Shown here one piece after another: positions 9,057-17,710 of a stretch of DNA of 64,000 bases (its first letter is position 1; each line of letters opens with the position of its first letter). The position numbers and the translations under genes were made by a program. This stretch comes from Brevibacterium yomogidense (GTDB lineage Bacteria > Actinomycetota > Actinomycetes > Actinomycetales > Brevibacteriaceae), in assembly GCF_016107685.1 (NCBI RefSeq), contig NZ_JABASY010000001.1:28187-92186 (forward strand), given 5' to 3'. A model generated the notes under the pieces. The model searched no databases. It was not told the DNA's origin and saw only the letters and a program-made list of their open reading frames with translations.

Positions 9057-10070
9057 ATGGAGCTCCAGCAGGTGCGTGCATTCCTCGCCGTCGCAGAGGA
9101 ACTGCACTTCGGTCGTGCAGCGGAGAGACTGGGCATCGCCCAGCCGCCGCTCAGTCGTGCGATCCGTCAGTTCGAGCAGGAGCTGGGGGCGGAGCTGTTC
9201 CACCGCACCACCCGACAGGTCGCCCTGGCGCCTGCCGGGGAAGCGCTGCTGGCCCCGGCCCGCGCCCTGCTCGCTGCGGCTGAGACCGCCCAGCAGTCCG
9301 TCCAGATGGCGTCCGCCGGTGACGTCGGCCGGGTGCGCCTGGGCCTGGGCACCCTCTCGTCGCACCGGGTCGCCTCCCGGCTGGTGGCGGAGGCGCATCG
9401 GCGCAAGCCGGGCATCACGGTCGATCTGGAGAGCAACGTGTACTCGGAGGAGGGCATCGCCCGCCTGCACGACGGCACCCTGGACCTCGCCCTCATCCGC
9501 TGGCAGACGCAGCCGCCGGGCATCGCCGGCCGCCCCGCCCTCTTCGAGCGCCCCATGGTGGCCGTCCACGCGGAGCACCGCCTCGCCGGCCGGTCCTCCG
9601 TCACGATCGAGGACCTGCGTGACGAATCGTTCATCCTCCTGCCCACCGATCCGGGGTCGACCATCCGCGACCTCACCCTCCACTGGTGCTACGAGGCGGG
9701 CTTCAGTCCCCGCATCGTGCAGGAGGCCCCGGACTCCCAGCTGGTGAGCGCGCTCGTCGCCGCGGGGATGGGCATCACTGTCACGTACGACTCCGTCATG
9801 GCGCACCTCCACGACCCGAACCTGGTCGCGGTACCGCTGTCGATCGCGCACGACCCGATCGTCGTGTACCTGGCCCACCGCGAGGGCGAGCAGGCCCCGG
9901 CGCTGCGCGAAGTGCTCGCCGCCGCCGAGGCCGCGGTCCCCACCCCGATCCCGCCCCCGCACACTGCTCCCAAGAAGGTGGGCGCCCGGCACACGGCGTC
10001 CCCGAGCGCGGCCTCCCGGGACGCGACCCCCGCGTCCCACCAGTCGTCGGCCCCCGCCACACCCCTCTGA
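9057..10070 (+). CDS. LysR-family transcriptional regulator
   Basis: 337 aa. The N-terminal winged helix-turn-helix starts MELQQVRAFLAVAEELHFGRAAERLG and continues with AQPPLSRAIRQFEQELGAELF, the classical LysR DNA-binding domain at residues 1-60. An effector-binding domain of periplasmic-binding-protein fold follows. The last ~40 residues are a proline/alanine-rich extension beyond the usual family end. Divergent from the catIJ-type genes and upstream of the thiolase, so it probably responds to an aromatic- or diacid-derived metabolite and controls both arms, as CatR/PcaQ-like regulators do. That effector is an inference. Confidence 0.9.
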   Translation: MELQQVRAFLAVAEELHFGRAAERLGIAQPPLSRAIRQFEQELGAELFHRTTRQVALAPAGEALLAPARALLAAAETAQQSVQMASAGDVGRVRLGLGTLSSHRVASRLVAEAHRRKPGITVDLESNVYSEEGIARLHDGTLDLALIRWQTQPPGIAGRPALFERPMVAVHAEHRLAGRSSVTIEDLRDESFILLPTDPGSTIRDLTLHWCYEAGFSPRIVQEAPDSQLVSALVAAGMGITVTYDSVMAHLHDPNLVAVPLSIAHDPIVVYLAHREGEQAPALREVLAAAEAAVPTPIPPPHTAPKKVGARHTASPSAASRDATPASHQSSAPATPL

Positions 10071-10146
10071 CTCATCCGCCCGTCCCGACCTCACACTCAT
10101 TCATTCCCGACCGCATCCACTGATCCCCGATCCACAAGGAGACACT

Positions 10147-11388
10147 GTGACCCAGACCCCCGCTTCAGCGAACGACATCGTCATCTGCGAGCCGCTCCGC
10201 TCCCCGGTGGGCGCGTTCGGCGGCCAGTTCAAGGACATCGCGCCGGAGGAGCTGGGCCGTCAGGTCGTCACCGCACTGCTGGAGAAGACCGGCATCGACC
10301 CCGACGTCGTCGACGACGTCATCTTCGGCCAGTGCTACCCGCACATGGAGGCGCCGGCGATCGGCCGTGTCGTCGCCCTGGACTCCGGCATGCCGGTGAC
10401 CGTCCCCGGCCGTCAGGTCGATCGCCGCTGCGGCTCCGGTCTGCAGGCGGTCGTCGACGGCATGGGTGCGATCGCGACCGGCGGCGCGCAAGTCGTCATC
10501 GCCGGCGGTGCGGAGTCCATGTCGCGCGCACCGTTCTTCAACGAGGACATCCGCTGGGGGATCCGCGGCGGCAACGTCGAGCTCAAGGACGGGCTGGTCC
10601 GCGGTCGGCTGACCGCCGGCGGCAAGAACTTCCCGGTGCCCGGCGGCATGATCGAGACGGCGGAGAACCTCCGCGAGGAGTACTCGATCGGCCGTGAGGA
10701 GCAGGACCGCCTGGCCGTCGAATCGCACCGTCGTGCGACCGCCGCCACGGACAGCGGCACGTTCGCGGAGGAGATCGTCCCGATCACGATCGCCGCGACC
10801 CGCAAGCAGCCGGAGCAGCAGATCACGCTCGACGAGCACATCCGCCCCTCCGCCAACCTGGAGTCGCTCGGCAAGCTCAGGGCGCTGCGCGGGAAGATCG
10901 ACGAGAACTCCACCGTCACCGCGGGCAACGCCTCCGGCCAGAACGACGGTGCGGCCGCCACGATCGTCACGACACGGGCGAAGGCGGAGGCGCTGGGCCT
11001 CAAGCCGCTCGTCCGCATCGTCAGCTGGGGGCTGGCAGGCGTCCCGCCGCGCACCATGGGCATCGGCCCGGTCCCCGCGACCGCAGCGGCCCTGGACCGT
11101 GCGGGTCTGGAGCTGAAGGACATCGACCTCATCGAGCTCAACGAGGCCTTCGCCGCGCAGGCCCTCGCCTGCACCCGCGAATGGAACTTCGGCGAGTCCG
11201 ACTTCGAGCGCATGAACGTCAACGGCTCCGGCATCTCGCTGGGCCACCCCGTGGGCGCCACGGGTGTCCGCATCCTCACGACGCTGGCACGGGAGATGGA
11301 CCGCCGCGGTGCCCGATACGGACTGGAGACCATGTGCATCGGCGGCGGCCAGGGACTCGCCGCGATCTTCGAGCGCGTGGAGGCCTGA
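10147..11388 (+). CDS. Acetyl-CoA C-acyltransferase (PcaF-like thiolase)
   Basis: 413 aa thiolase. The acylated cysteine is Cys95 in RRCGSGLQ. The catalytic His367 is in GHPVGATG and the second Cys397 in CIGGGQG, so all active-site residues are present. It cleaves a 3-oxoacyl-CoA to acetyl-CoA and a shortened acyl-CoA. Beside a CatIJ-like transferase the natural substrate could be 3-oxoadipyl-CoA, giving succinyl-CoA. Start GTG 10147 is preceded by AAGGAGA. The next gene begins 2 bp after the stop, so they form an operon. Confidence 0.9.
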   Translation: MTQTPASANDIVICEPLRSPVGAFGGQFKDIAPEELGRQVVTALLEKTGIDPDVVDDVIFGQCYPHMEAPAIGRVVALDSGMPVTVPGRQVDRRCGSGLQAVVDGMGAIATGGAQVVIAGGAESMSRAPFFNEDIRWGIRGGNVELKDGLVRGRLTAGGKNFPVPGGMIETAENLREEYSIGREEQDRLAVESHRRATAATDSGTFAEEIVPITIAATRKQPEQQITLDEHIRPSANLESLGKLRALRGKIDENSTVTAGNASGQNDGAAATIVTTRAKAEALGLKPLVRIVSWGLAGVPPRTMGIGPVPATAAALDRAGLELKDIDLIELNEAFAAQALACTREWNFGESDFERMNVNGSGISLGHPVGATGVRILTTLAREMDRRGARYGLETMCIGGGQGLAAIFERVEA

Positions 11389-11390
11389 GC

Positions 11391-12650
11391 ATGACGGCCC
11401 CCTCCACCGGGACAGGCCCGGGACCTCGGCGTCCTCTGGACGGGTTCACCGTCGTGGAGAACGATTCGTTCGTCGCGGCACCATCGGCCTGCCTGGCGCT
11501 CAGCCAGATGGGTGCGGAGGTCATCAAGATCGACCCGCTGAAGGGCGGTCCGGACATCGACCGCTGGCCCATCACCCCGGAGGGGCGCTCCATCTACTGG
11601 GGCACCCTCAACCGGGGGAAGCGGTCCGTCGCGATCGACCTCCGCTCCGAGGAGGGCCGGGAGCTCGCCCAGGCGCTCATCACCGCCACCGGCGAGGACC
11701 CGGCGAAGACCGGCATCTTCGTGACGAACAACGTGGGCCGGAGCTTCCTCACGGACGACGTGCTGCGTGCCGAGCGCAGCGACCTCATCCACGTGAAGGT
11801 GCAGGGCACCGCATCCGGCGGCCCCGGCGTCGACTACACCGTCAACGCGGAGACCGGCATCCCCGGGGTCACGGGGCCGGCCGAATCGCCGAGGCCCGCC
11901 AACCACGCGCTGCCCGCCTGGGACCTGCTGTGCGGGCAGGCCGTCGTCACCGCCGTGGTGTCCGGGCTGCTGCAGCGGTCCACGACCGGTGAGGGCACCT
12001 ACGCCGAGGTCGCACTCGAGGACATCGCCCTCGCCGCGGTCGCGAACCTGGGCTGGTACACGGAAGCACTCCAGCCCGCCGGGGAGCGGGCCAAGCACGG
12101 CAACCACATCTTCGGCACGTTCGGCACGGACTTCACCACCGCGGACGGCCGCTCCGTCATGATCACCGCGATCACGACGCGGCAGTGGCAGGCACTCGTC
12201 GACGCGACCGGCATGAACGCCGTCATCGACGCGCTGCAGGCCGCACTGGGCGTGGACCTGTCGCTCGAAGAGAACAGGTATGCGCAGCGGGAGACACTCG
12301 AAGCGCTGCTGAAGCCGTGGTTCGCCGCCCGCACTGTCGCAGAGGTGACCGATGCGCTCACCGGGACCGGCGTCCTCTGGGCCCCCTACCGCAGCATCGG
12401 GGAGGTGGCAGCGGACGCTGCCGGGGCCTCGGCGGCGGGGGTCGCGACCGGCGTGCTCCGGGGGCTCGCCTCGGAACAGCTGGGTGAGATGCTCGTGGGC
12501 GCGAACCCCATCCGATTCGACGGCCACTACCTCTCCGGCGAACGGCCCACCGTCCTCGGCGAGGCCACTCACCAGGTGCTCAGCGAGAAGCTGGGACTGT
12601 CCCAGACGGAACTGGGAAGACTCTCTGACTCCGGTGTCCTGAACAGTTGA
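11391..12650 (+). CDS. Mesaconyl-CoA C1-C4 CoA-transferase-like protein (family III)
   Basis: 419 aa CaiB-superfamily protein of an unusual subgroup. IKIDPLKGGPDIDRWP, EGRSIYWGTLNRGKRSVAIDL and GVDYTVNAETGIP followed by NHALPAWDLLCGQ match the pattern of 2-methylfumaryl-CoA isomerase (Mct), an intramolecular CoA-transferase moving CoA between the two carboxyls of mesaconate. The likely catalytic aspartate is Asp148 in VDYTVN. It directly follows the thiolase and precedes the ETF genes. In this host it might act on another branched C5 or C6 diacid. The family assignment is firm; the mesaconate substrate is only likely. Confidence 0.72.
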   Translation: MTAPSTGTGPGPRRPLDGFTVVENDSFVAAPSACLALSQMGAEVIKIDPLKGGPDIDRWPITPEGRSIYWGTLNRGKRSVAIDLRSEEGRELAQALITATGEDPAKTGIFVTNNVGRSFLTDDVLRAERSDLIHVKVQGTASGGPGVDYTVNAETGIPGVTGPAESPRPANHALPAWDLLCGQAVVTAVVSGLLQRSTTGEGTYAEVALEDIALAAVANLGWYTEALQPAGERAKHGNHIFGTFGTDFTTADGRSVMITAITTRQWQALVDATGMNAVIDALQAALGVDLSLEENRYAQRETLEALLKPWFAARTVAEVTDALTGTGVLWAPYRSIGEVAADAAGASAAGVATGVLRGLASEQLGEMLVGANPIRFDGHYLSGERPTVLGEATHQVLSEKLGLSQTELGRLSDSGVLNS

Positions 12651-12737
12651 TAACGTAAGGGAACCGACCCGAACGTGCGGTGCGCCACAGCGCCGTGGAA
12701 GGGGAATGCGGTTCCCAAGGAAGGATTGATCACTCCC

Positions 12738-13526
12738 ATGCGGATTGTCACTTTTGTCAAGTACGTGCCGGACGCCGCAGGCGACCGCTCCTTCGAGGCC
12801 GACAACACTGTCGATCGCGAGACCGACGGCCTGCTGTCCGAGCTCGACGAATACGCGATCGAAGAGGCCCTCAACCTCACCGACAAGGACAAGGGCTCTG
12901 AGACCATCGCGGTCACAGTCGGCCCGGACGATGCGAAGGACGCTGTGCGGAAGGCCCTGCAGATGGGCGCCGACAAGGGCGTGCACGTGAATGACGACGC
13001 CATCTCCGGCGCCGACGCCGTGGGCACCGCCAAGATCCTCGCCGCCACCGTCCAGAAGGTCGAGCAGGACGAAGGCCCCGTCGACCTCATCATCACCGGC
13101 CTGTCCTCCACCGACGGCCAGATGTCCGTCATCCCCGTCATGGTGGCGGAACTTCTTGGCCGCCCCGCCGCGACGCAGGGCTCCGCTCTGGAGGTCACCG
13201 ACTCCACGGCGACGATCCGCCGCGACGGCGACACCGCTTCGCAGTTCATCGAGGTGAACCTGCCGGCGCTCGTGTCCGTCACGGACCAGATCAACGAACC
13301 GCGCTACCCCTCCTTCAAGGGGATCATGCGGGCGAAGAAGAAGCCTGTCGCACAGTACGACCTGGGCGACCTGGGCCTCGACGCCTCCGCAGGCGGCGCC
13401 GGCGCGTGGACGCAGATCACCCAGCTGCAGCAGGCCCCCGGCCGCACCGCAGGCGAAGTCGTCTCGGACGAGGGCGACGGCGGGCAGAAGCTCGTCGACT
13501 GGCTCGCGTCCAAGAAGCTCGTCTGA
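12738..13526 (+). CDS. etfB: Electron transfer flavoprotein beta subunit
   Basis: 262 aa. It starts MRIVTFVKYVPDA, the usual EtfB/FixA opening, and includes EYAIEEALNLTD, TVGPDDAKDAVRKALQMGADKG and a C-terminal RYPSFKGIMRAKKKP, the recognition-loop region of ETF beta. With EtfA it accepts electrons from acyl-CoA dehydrogenases (three subunits are encoded in this window) and passes them to the quinone pool. ATG 12738 is chosen by family alignment; AAGGAAGG is 13 nt upstream, longer than ideal. GTG 12675 would add 21 non-conserved residues. Confidence 0.95.
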   Translation: MRIVTFVKYVPDAAGDRSFEADNTVDRETDGLLSELDEYAIEEALNLTDKDKGSETIAVTVGPDDAKDAVRKALQMGADKGVHVNDDAISGADAVGTAKILAATVQKVEQDEGPVDLIITGLSSTDGQMSVIPVMVAELLGRPAATQGSALEVTDSTATIRRDGDTASQFIEVNLPALVSVTDQINEPRYPSFKGIMRAKKKPVAQYDLGDLGLDASAGGAGAWTQITQLQQAPGRTAGEVVSDEGDGGQKLVDWLASKKLV

Positions 13527-13574
13527 TCCGTCCGCCCCACATCGACCACATACGCGAAGGAAGAGAAGCGCACT

Positions 13575-14525
13575 ATGTCTGAAGTTCTCGTTCTCGTCGA
13601 CCACGCGGACGGCCAGGTCCGGAAGTCCACGCTCGAACTGCTCACGTTCGCACGCCGCGTCGGCACCCCCGTCGCCGTCTTCGTCGGCGACGCAGCCGCC
13701 GGTGAAGCCGCAGCCTCCACGCTGGGCGAATACGGTGCGGAGAAGGTCCTCGTGGCCTCCGACTCCGCCTACGGCGAATTCCTCGTCGCCCCGCAGGCAG
13801 AGCTGCTCGCAGCGCTCGTGCAGGAGCGCTCCCCCGCTGCGGTCCTCGTGACCGCCGGTACGGAGGACCGTGAGGTCGCCGCCCGTGCCGCGATCAAGAC
13901 CGGCTCCGGCATCATCACGGACGCCGTCGACGTCGCCGCCGATGGCACCGCCGCACAGCAGGCGTTCGCCGCGTCCTACGACATCACCGGCAAGGTGACG
14001 CAGGGCGTGCCGTTCATCGTCGTGAAGCCCAACTCGACAGCTCCGGAAGCGGCTGCAGCCGCAGGTGCGGTCGAAGCGGTGTCGTTCGCTCCGACGGACG
14101 CCGCGAAGACCGCACGCATCGTCAAGGTCGAGGAGAAGCCGGCATCCGGCCGCCCGAACCTCACCGAAGCGGCGATCGTCGTGTCCGGCGGCCGTGGCAC
14201 CGGCGGCGACTTCGCCCCCGTCGAAGCACTCGCGGATTCGCTGGGTGCTGCCGTGGGTGCCTCGCGCGCCGCGGTGGACGCCGGCTGGTACCCGCACTCC
14301 CACCAGGTGGGCCAGACGGGCAAGGCCGTGTCGCCGCAGCTGTACGTCGCAGCGGGCATCTCCGGTGCGATCCAGCACCGCGCCGGCATGCAGACCTCGA
14401 AGAACATCGTCGCCATCAACAAGGACGACGAAGCACCGATCTTCGAGCTCGCCGACTTCGGTGTCGTGGGCGACCTGTTCCAGGTCCTCCCCCAGGCCAC
14501 GGACGCCGTCAACGCACGCAAGTGA
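13575..14525 (+). CDS. etfA: Electron transfer flavoprotein alpha subunit
   Basis: 316 aa. It has the EtfA/FixB N-terminal domain ([23 protein letters not shown]) and the C-terminal FAD-binding domain with [45 protein letters not shown] and [16 protein letters not shown]. It binds FAD and forms the heterodimer with EtfB, whose gene ends 48 bp upstream. GAAGGAAGAG lies upstream of ATG 13575. It ends the thiolase-to-ETF gene run, and a large hairpin follows at 14644. Confidence 0.96.
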   Translation: MSEVLVLVDHADGQVRKSTLELLTFARRVGTPVAVFVGDAAAGEAAASTLGEYGAEKVLVASDSAYGEFLVAPQAELLAALVQERSPAAVLVTAGTEDREVAARAAIKTGSGIITDAVDVAADGTAAQQAFAASYDITGKVTQGVPFIVVKPNSTAPEAAAAAGAVEAVSFAPTDAAKTARIVKVEEKPASGRPNLTEAAIVVSGGRGTGGDFAPVEALADSLGAAVGASRAAVDAGWYPHSHQVGQTGKAVSPQLYVAAGISGAIQHRAGMQTSKNIVAINKDDEAPIFELADFGVVGDLFQVLPQATDAVNARK

Positions 14526-14643
14526 CCCCCACGGCGTGAGCACGTGGCGTGGGCGCGGCGTGAAGTGCGCGGCGTGAAGTGCGCAGCGTGAGCGTTGCGC
14601 CAGCGCTGACACGCCACTGAAGTGGCTGACTGCGCAAGCAGTG

Positions 14644-14699
14644 AAGGGTCCTGCTGGACATGAACCCCCCTTGTGGGGAACATGTCCAGCAGGACCCTT
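14644..14699. terminator. Perfect 19-bp inverted repeat, bidirectional terminator-like
   Basis: The arms at 14644-14662 and 14681-14699 are perfectly complementary. The 18-nt loop itself can form CCCC-ttgt-GGGG. It lies between the convergent etfA and DUF559 genes. There is no U-tract, so it could also be a non-terminator structural element. Confidence 0.6.
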
Positions 14700-14756
14700 A
14701 CTCATTCATCTCCGTCCATCCAGTCACCTACGTCCGCGTACACGCCACCTCTTCAC

Positions 14757-14813
14757 CTACGTCCGCGTTCCGGACAGATTTTTCGCGTCTGACGGTCCTG
14801 TACGCGGACGTAG
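14757..14813. repeat. 57-bp palindromic element, copy A
   Basis: 19-nt arms (CTACGTCCGCGTTCCGGAC and GTCCTGTACGCGGACGTAG) enclose a 19-nt centre. The outer 12 bp pair perfectly and the inner part has two mismatches. The arms are identical in copy B (15940-15996), while the centre differs at many positions. A lone half-site lies at 14728-14740. It sits 27 bp beyond the stop codon of the DUF559 gene. Confidence 0.85.
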
Positions 14814-14840
14814 ATTCGCGCGTTTCATCACTTGTCACGC

Positions 14841-15764
14841 TCATCGGTCCAGCGCCGCCGCGAGCAGGGCGACGATGCGTGAGGTGGACATCTTCTTCCC
14901 CACGCGAATGCAGATCCACCCGGCCGCCTGGAACGCAGTCGAGCGTTCGAGGTCGTGGGAGAACTGCCAGTCGTCACTCCGATGGTGATCACCTTCGTAC
15001 TCCAACGCGACTTTGGCGTCCACGTACGCAAGATCCGGGTGCAGCTCACCGATCGGCGTCATGACTGCGTGGCCGACAACGGGCTCAGGCAGGCAACAAG
15101 CCACGAGCTCGAGCCGCAACCATGTCTCCCGCGGTGACCCGACCCCGGAACGCGCTCTTTCCAGGGCCTTCCTCAACCTCCTGCTGCCGGGGAACATTCG
15201 CCCGTTATCCACGACCTCCTGTATGCGTCCAGGCGTGAGGTCGTCGTCTGCAGGGCCACTCCACGGACCGCACAGAGCTTCGATCACCGCGATGAGTTCG
15301 TTTTCTGAGAACACCGGGCTGATCTGCCGGAGCACCTCTGATGGCTCGGCCACTGCGATTCCCCATTCCGTCGTGTGCGGAAGCTCCTTCACGCGATGAG
15401 CGCGGAAGCCCGCAGTGCTCACGTTCGACCGAGACGGGGTGACATCTATCGGATGAATGGAAGAGGACGGCGGTACCGGCCACCCCAAGAACCGAGCCGC
15501 AACGACGTGAGAAAGGACCGCATCCGGCCGTCTCACCTGCAAAGCCGCAATCTTCGTGCGCAGGGCGAACCACTCGTCATCGGCCCATGAAGGGACTCTC
15601 AGGATCTCGGTGCGATCAGGGTGCACGTGCACGCCTCCGATGATCGGTCGACGCGACAGACGGGTCCGCACCGTGGTCGCACGCAGACCGTGGTGGGATG
15701 CAGTCGCATAGGTGACGAGGATCGGCACAGACGCGAGTCGAGTCGCACGGCGAAAGCTGCTCAT
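14841..15764 (-). CDS. DUF559 nuclease-like protein with N-terminal AbiEi-like HTH
   Basis: 307 aa. The N-terminal part (SHHGLRATTVRTRLSR) fits the winged-helix region found in actinobacterial AbiEi/DUF559 proteins. The C-terminal part has LHPDLAYVDAKVALEYEGD, HHRSDDWQFSHDLERS and a final GWICIRVGKK. This is the D...E-x-(D/E)-G...H...D...R...GW pattern of the Vsr-like DUF559 endonuclease fold. Nuclease activity is possible but unproven; the family is common and often a lone gene. It is bracketed by two near-identical palindromic elements, suggesting a mobile or phase-acquired unit. ATG 15764 lacks a strong Shine-Dalgarno sequence. Confidence 0.8.
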   Translation of the reverse strand: MSSFRRATRLASVPILVTYATASHHGLRATTVRTRLSRRPIIGGVHVHPDRTEILRVPSWADDEWFALRTKIAALQVRRPDAVLSHVVAARFLGWPVPPSSSIHPIDVTPSRSNVSTAGFRAHRVKELPHTTEWGIAVAEPSEVLRQISPVFSENELIAVIEALCGPWSGPADDDLTPGRIQEVVDNGRMFPGSRRLRKALERARSGVGSPRETWLRLELVACCLPEPVVGHAVMTPIGELHPDLAYVDAKVALEYEGDHHRSDDWQFSHDLERSTAFQAAGWICIRVGKKMSTSRIVALLAAALDR

Positions 15765-15939
15765 GACGGCAGAGCGTAGGAACCGGCCTCACCCGACGTC
15801 TGCGGTCGGCCGAACCTGTGGACGGGCCGACGTTGTTCACACGGGGACTGTACGCAACGAAGACCACGAGTACGACAGGGCTTCGGACGCACAACGGGTG
15901 ACCACGGGGACAGGCCCCGACTCACGGCTCCTGATGCGC

Positions 15940-15996
15940 CTACGTCCGCGTTCCGGACCAACTTCTCGCGCCGCGCGGTCCTGTACGCGGACGTAG
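15940..15996. repeat. 57-bp palindromic element, copy B
   Basis: It has the same 19-nt arms and the same total length as copy A (14757-14813), but a different, more G/C-rich 19-nt centre. It lies 175 bp upstream of the DUF559 start codon, so the two copies flank that gene. Confidence 0.85.
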
Positions 15997-16076
15997 GTGG
16001 TGAGGGGGCAGGGACTCCTAGTGTCGCGCGCGTCGATTTGAACTGGCCAGTAGGAGTTCTTACACTTGTTCAGTCT

Positions 16077-16143
16077 TGAAGGCCTGGGCATCGGGTCTGC
16101 ATCACCCTCACGGGAAGATGTGCCCCCGCTGCCCGGGCCTTCA
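16077..16143 (-). terminator. Long hairpin downstream of the FGGY kinase
   Basis: The arms TGAAGGCCTGGGCA (16077-16090) and TGCCCGGGCCTTCA (16130-16143) pair with one mismatch around a 39-nt loop. It begins 15 bp after the kinase stop codon on the minus strand. It lacks a U-run. Confidence 0.45.
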
Positions 16144-16157
16144 GCATGTTCGGGGCA

Positions 16158-17576
16158 CTACCGACCGTCGAGTGGAGCGATCGCGTGCTCCACGCCCAGG
16201 GCGTCGAAGGCCACGCGCGCGCAGGACACGAGCCCGGCTTCCGCATCGGAAAGCAGGTCGACCGGGACCCCCACCGCCTGCTCGAGGATCTGCCGCACCA
16301 TCGGTGAACGCACCACTCCCCCGGTCGCGGGAAGGCGGGAAGGACGTGCACCCAGACGATCCAGCAGCGCGGCCACATCGTCCGCCACATGACTGACGAC
16401 CTCGGCATAGGCAAGACCTGCCGCGTCTGCTCGAGTGAGTGCCGCCTCGGCGTAGGCGTGTGCATCCGGCGAATGCGGGTCGGTGAGCTCAAGGAGGTCT
16501 CGGCGCGCGTGTTCGAGCGCCTCACCCGCGGCAGGCAGCCGCGCGATGGCGAGGTGCCCCGCCGGATGCACGAGCCGGTGGTGCTGCGGGTGCTCGCCTG
16601 TTTCCGCAGGCAGCGGAAGATCCGACGCGAGAGTGGGGTCGATGAACGCCACCCACCCCGTCGTCCCCAGGTGCAGGTAGGCGCTTCCCGGCACGCTGCC
16701 GACCATCCCGTCCGTCGCGGATCCCGCATCCCCCAGCGCCATGACGACAGGCGTCCCCGCGGGGACGTCGAAGGTGCGGGCGGCCTGAGCGGTCACGTGC
16801 CCGACGACGCCGGGGTCCACGAGACGCGGCAGGCGGAGGTGCGCAGGGACCAGCGCCGTGCCTTCGGGTGACCGCAACGGGATCCAGTCATCGGTGCGCG
16901 GGTCGAAGAAGCCCGTGGTGCTGGCGGTGAGACGGTCGCACACACGGACGTTCGTGAGAGCATGCGCGACCCACCCGGCGGCGGAGAAGAGCGCTGTCGC
17001 GGATGCCGCCATGGCGTCCGGCACGTGGCGGGTGACGTGGAGAATCTTGGGCGGCAGCGAGTCCGGCCCAGGCGGGGGTGTGACGGCCACCTGCGGCAGC
17101 CATGTGGGGTTGGTTACGGTGAGGGCGGCGTGCTCGGCAGCCGCGTGCGTGTCCGAGTAGAGGACCACCGGATGGGTGGGCCGGCTGTCCTCGCCCAGGA
17201 GGATGAGGTCCTGCATCTGCCCGGTCACCGCGATCGCAGCGAGCTGCGGGGGCGAGGAGCTTGGGGCTGCAAGCACTGCGTCATCGTCGGAGGAGCAGGG
17301 CGCCATGCCGGCGGTCGCGGCGAGGCACTGCTCGATCACGTCACGGACCGCCCTCCCCCAGTCCTCGACCTGCTGGTGCATGAGACCGTCGGGACCGCGG
17401 GTCGTCGACAGCGGTGTGTGCGCCTCCGCCGCCATCGTGCCGTCCGCGCCGATGAGAGCGGCCTTCACGTGGCTGGTGCCAAGGTCGATCGCCAGGACTG
17501 CTCCGGACGGGCCCGAGCAGCGCGATGACTGCGGTGTGGAGTGGACGAAGCGTGGGGGTGAGGCGTGCGAAGTCAC
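16158..17576 (-). CDS. FGGY-family carbohydrate kinase (xylulokinase-like)
   Basis: 472 aa. The first phosphate-binding loop of the ASKHA fold is VLAIDLGTSHVKAALI. TGQMQDLILLG, TGFFDPRTDDWIP, LGDAGSATDGMVG with LHLGTTGWV, and the adenosine-binding PATGGVVRSPMVRQIL follow in the FGGY order. It phosphorylates a sugar; the middle region looks closest to xylulokinase/gluconokinase types, but the substrate is uncertain. GTG 17576 is the only sensible start downstream of the non-conserved N-terminal stretch, and it leaves ~27 residues before the ATP loop. There are no sugar transporter or isomerase genes nearby. Confidence 0.82.
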   Translation of the reverse strand: MTSHASPPRFVHSTPQSSRCSGPSGAVLAIDLGTSHVKAALIGADGTMAAEAHTPLSTTRGPDGLMHQQVEDWGRAVRDVIEQCLAATAGMAPCSSDDDAVLAAPSSSPPQLAAIAVTGQMQDLILLGEDSRPTHPVVLYSDTHAAAEHAALTVTNPTWLPQVAVTPPPGPDSLPPKILHVTRHVPDAMAASATALFSAAGWVAHALTNVRVCDRLTASTTGFFDPRTDDWIPLRSPEGTALVPAHLRLPRLVDPGVVGHVTAQAARTFDVPAGTPVVMALGDAGSATDGMVGSVPGSAYLHLGTTGWVAFIDPTLASDLPLPAETGEHPQHHRLVHPAGHLAIARLPAAGEALEHARRDLLELTDPHSPDAHAYAEAALTRADAAGLAYAEVVSHVADDVAALLDRLGARPSRLPATGGVVRSPMVRQILEQAVGVPVDLLSDAEAGLVSCARVAFDALGVEHAIAPLDGR

Positions 17577-17710
17577 CGCTTCATCGTAGTGAGCGAGGCG
17601 ATCGATGTTCCGCCCGGACGGATTCCGAGCAAAGGACACCTTGTGGCTATGGCGTGCGTCACGTGAAGGATAGACTGAGAGCGAACTGCTGGACGATCGG
17701 GGAGGGACGC

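Larger units (their letters stand above)
14526..14840. other. Gene-free convergent spacer with hairpins and palindromes
   Basis: About 315 bp between etfA and the DUF559 gene. It holds short direct repeats of GGCGTGAAGTGCG (14556-14582), a perfect 19-bp hairpin (14644-14699), a half-copy CTACGTCCGCGTA (14728-14740) and a full 57-bp palindromic element (14757-14813). No convincing coding frame is seen. Confidence 0.7.
15765..16157. other. Gene-free region with palindromic copy B and a long hairpin
   Basis: About 390 bp upstream of the DUF559 gene and downstream of the FGGY kinase. It contains the second 57-bp palindromic element (15940-15996) and a long hairpin (16077-16143). Short frames here have no codon bias or recognisable protein content. 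Confidence 0.65.

Noticed and set aside
10413..14705. A 1430-codon open frame on the minus strand
   Set aside because: It lies antisense to thiolase, Mct-like and ETF genes. Long empty frames are expected opposite GC-rich genes, and the translation is low-complexity Arg/Gly/Asp-rich with no domain.
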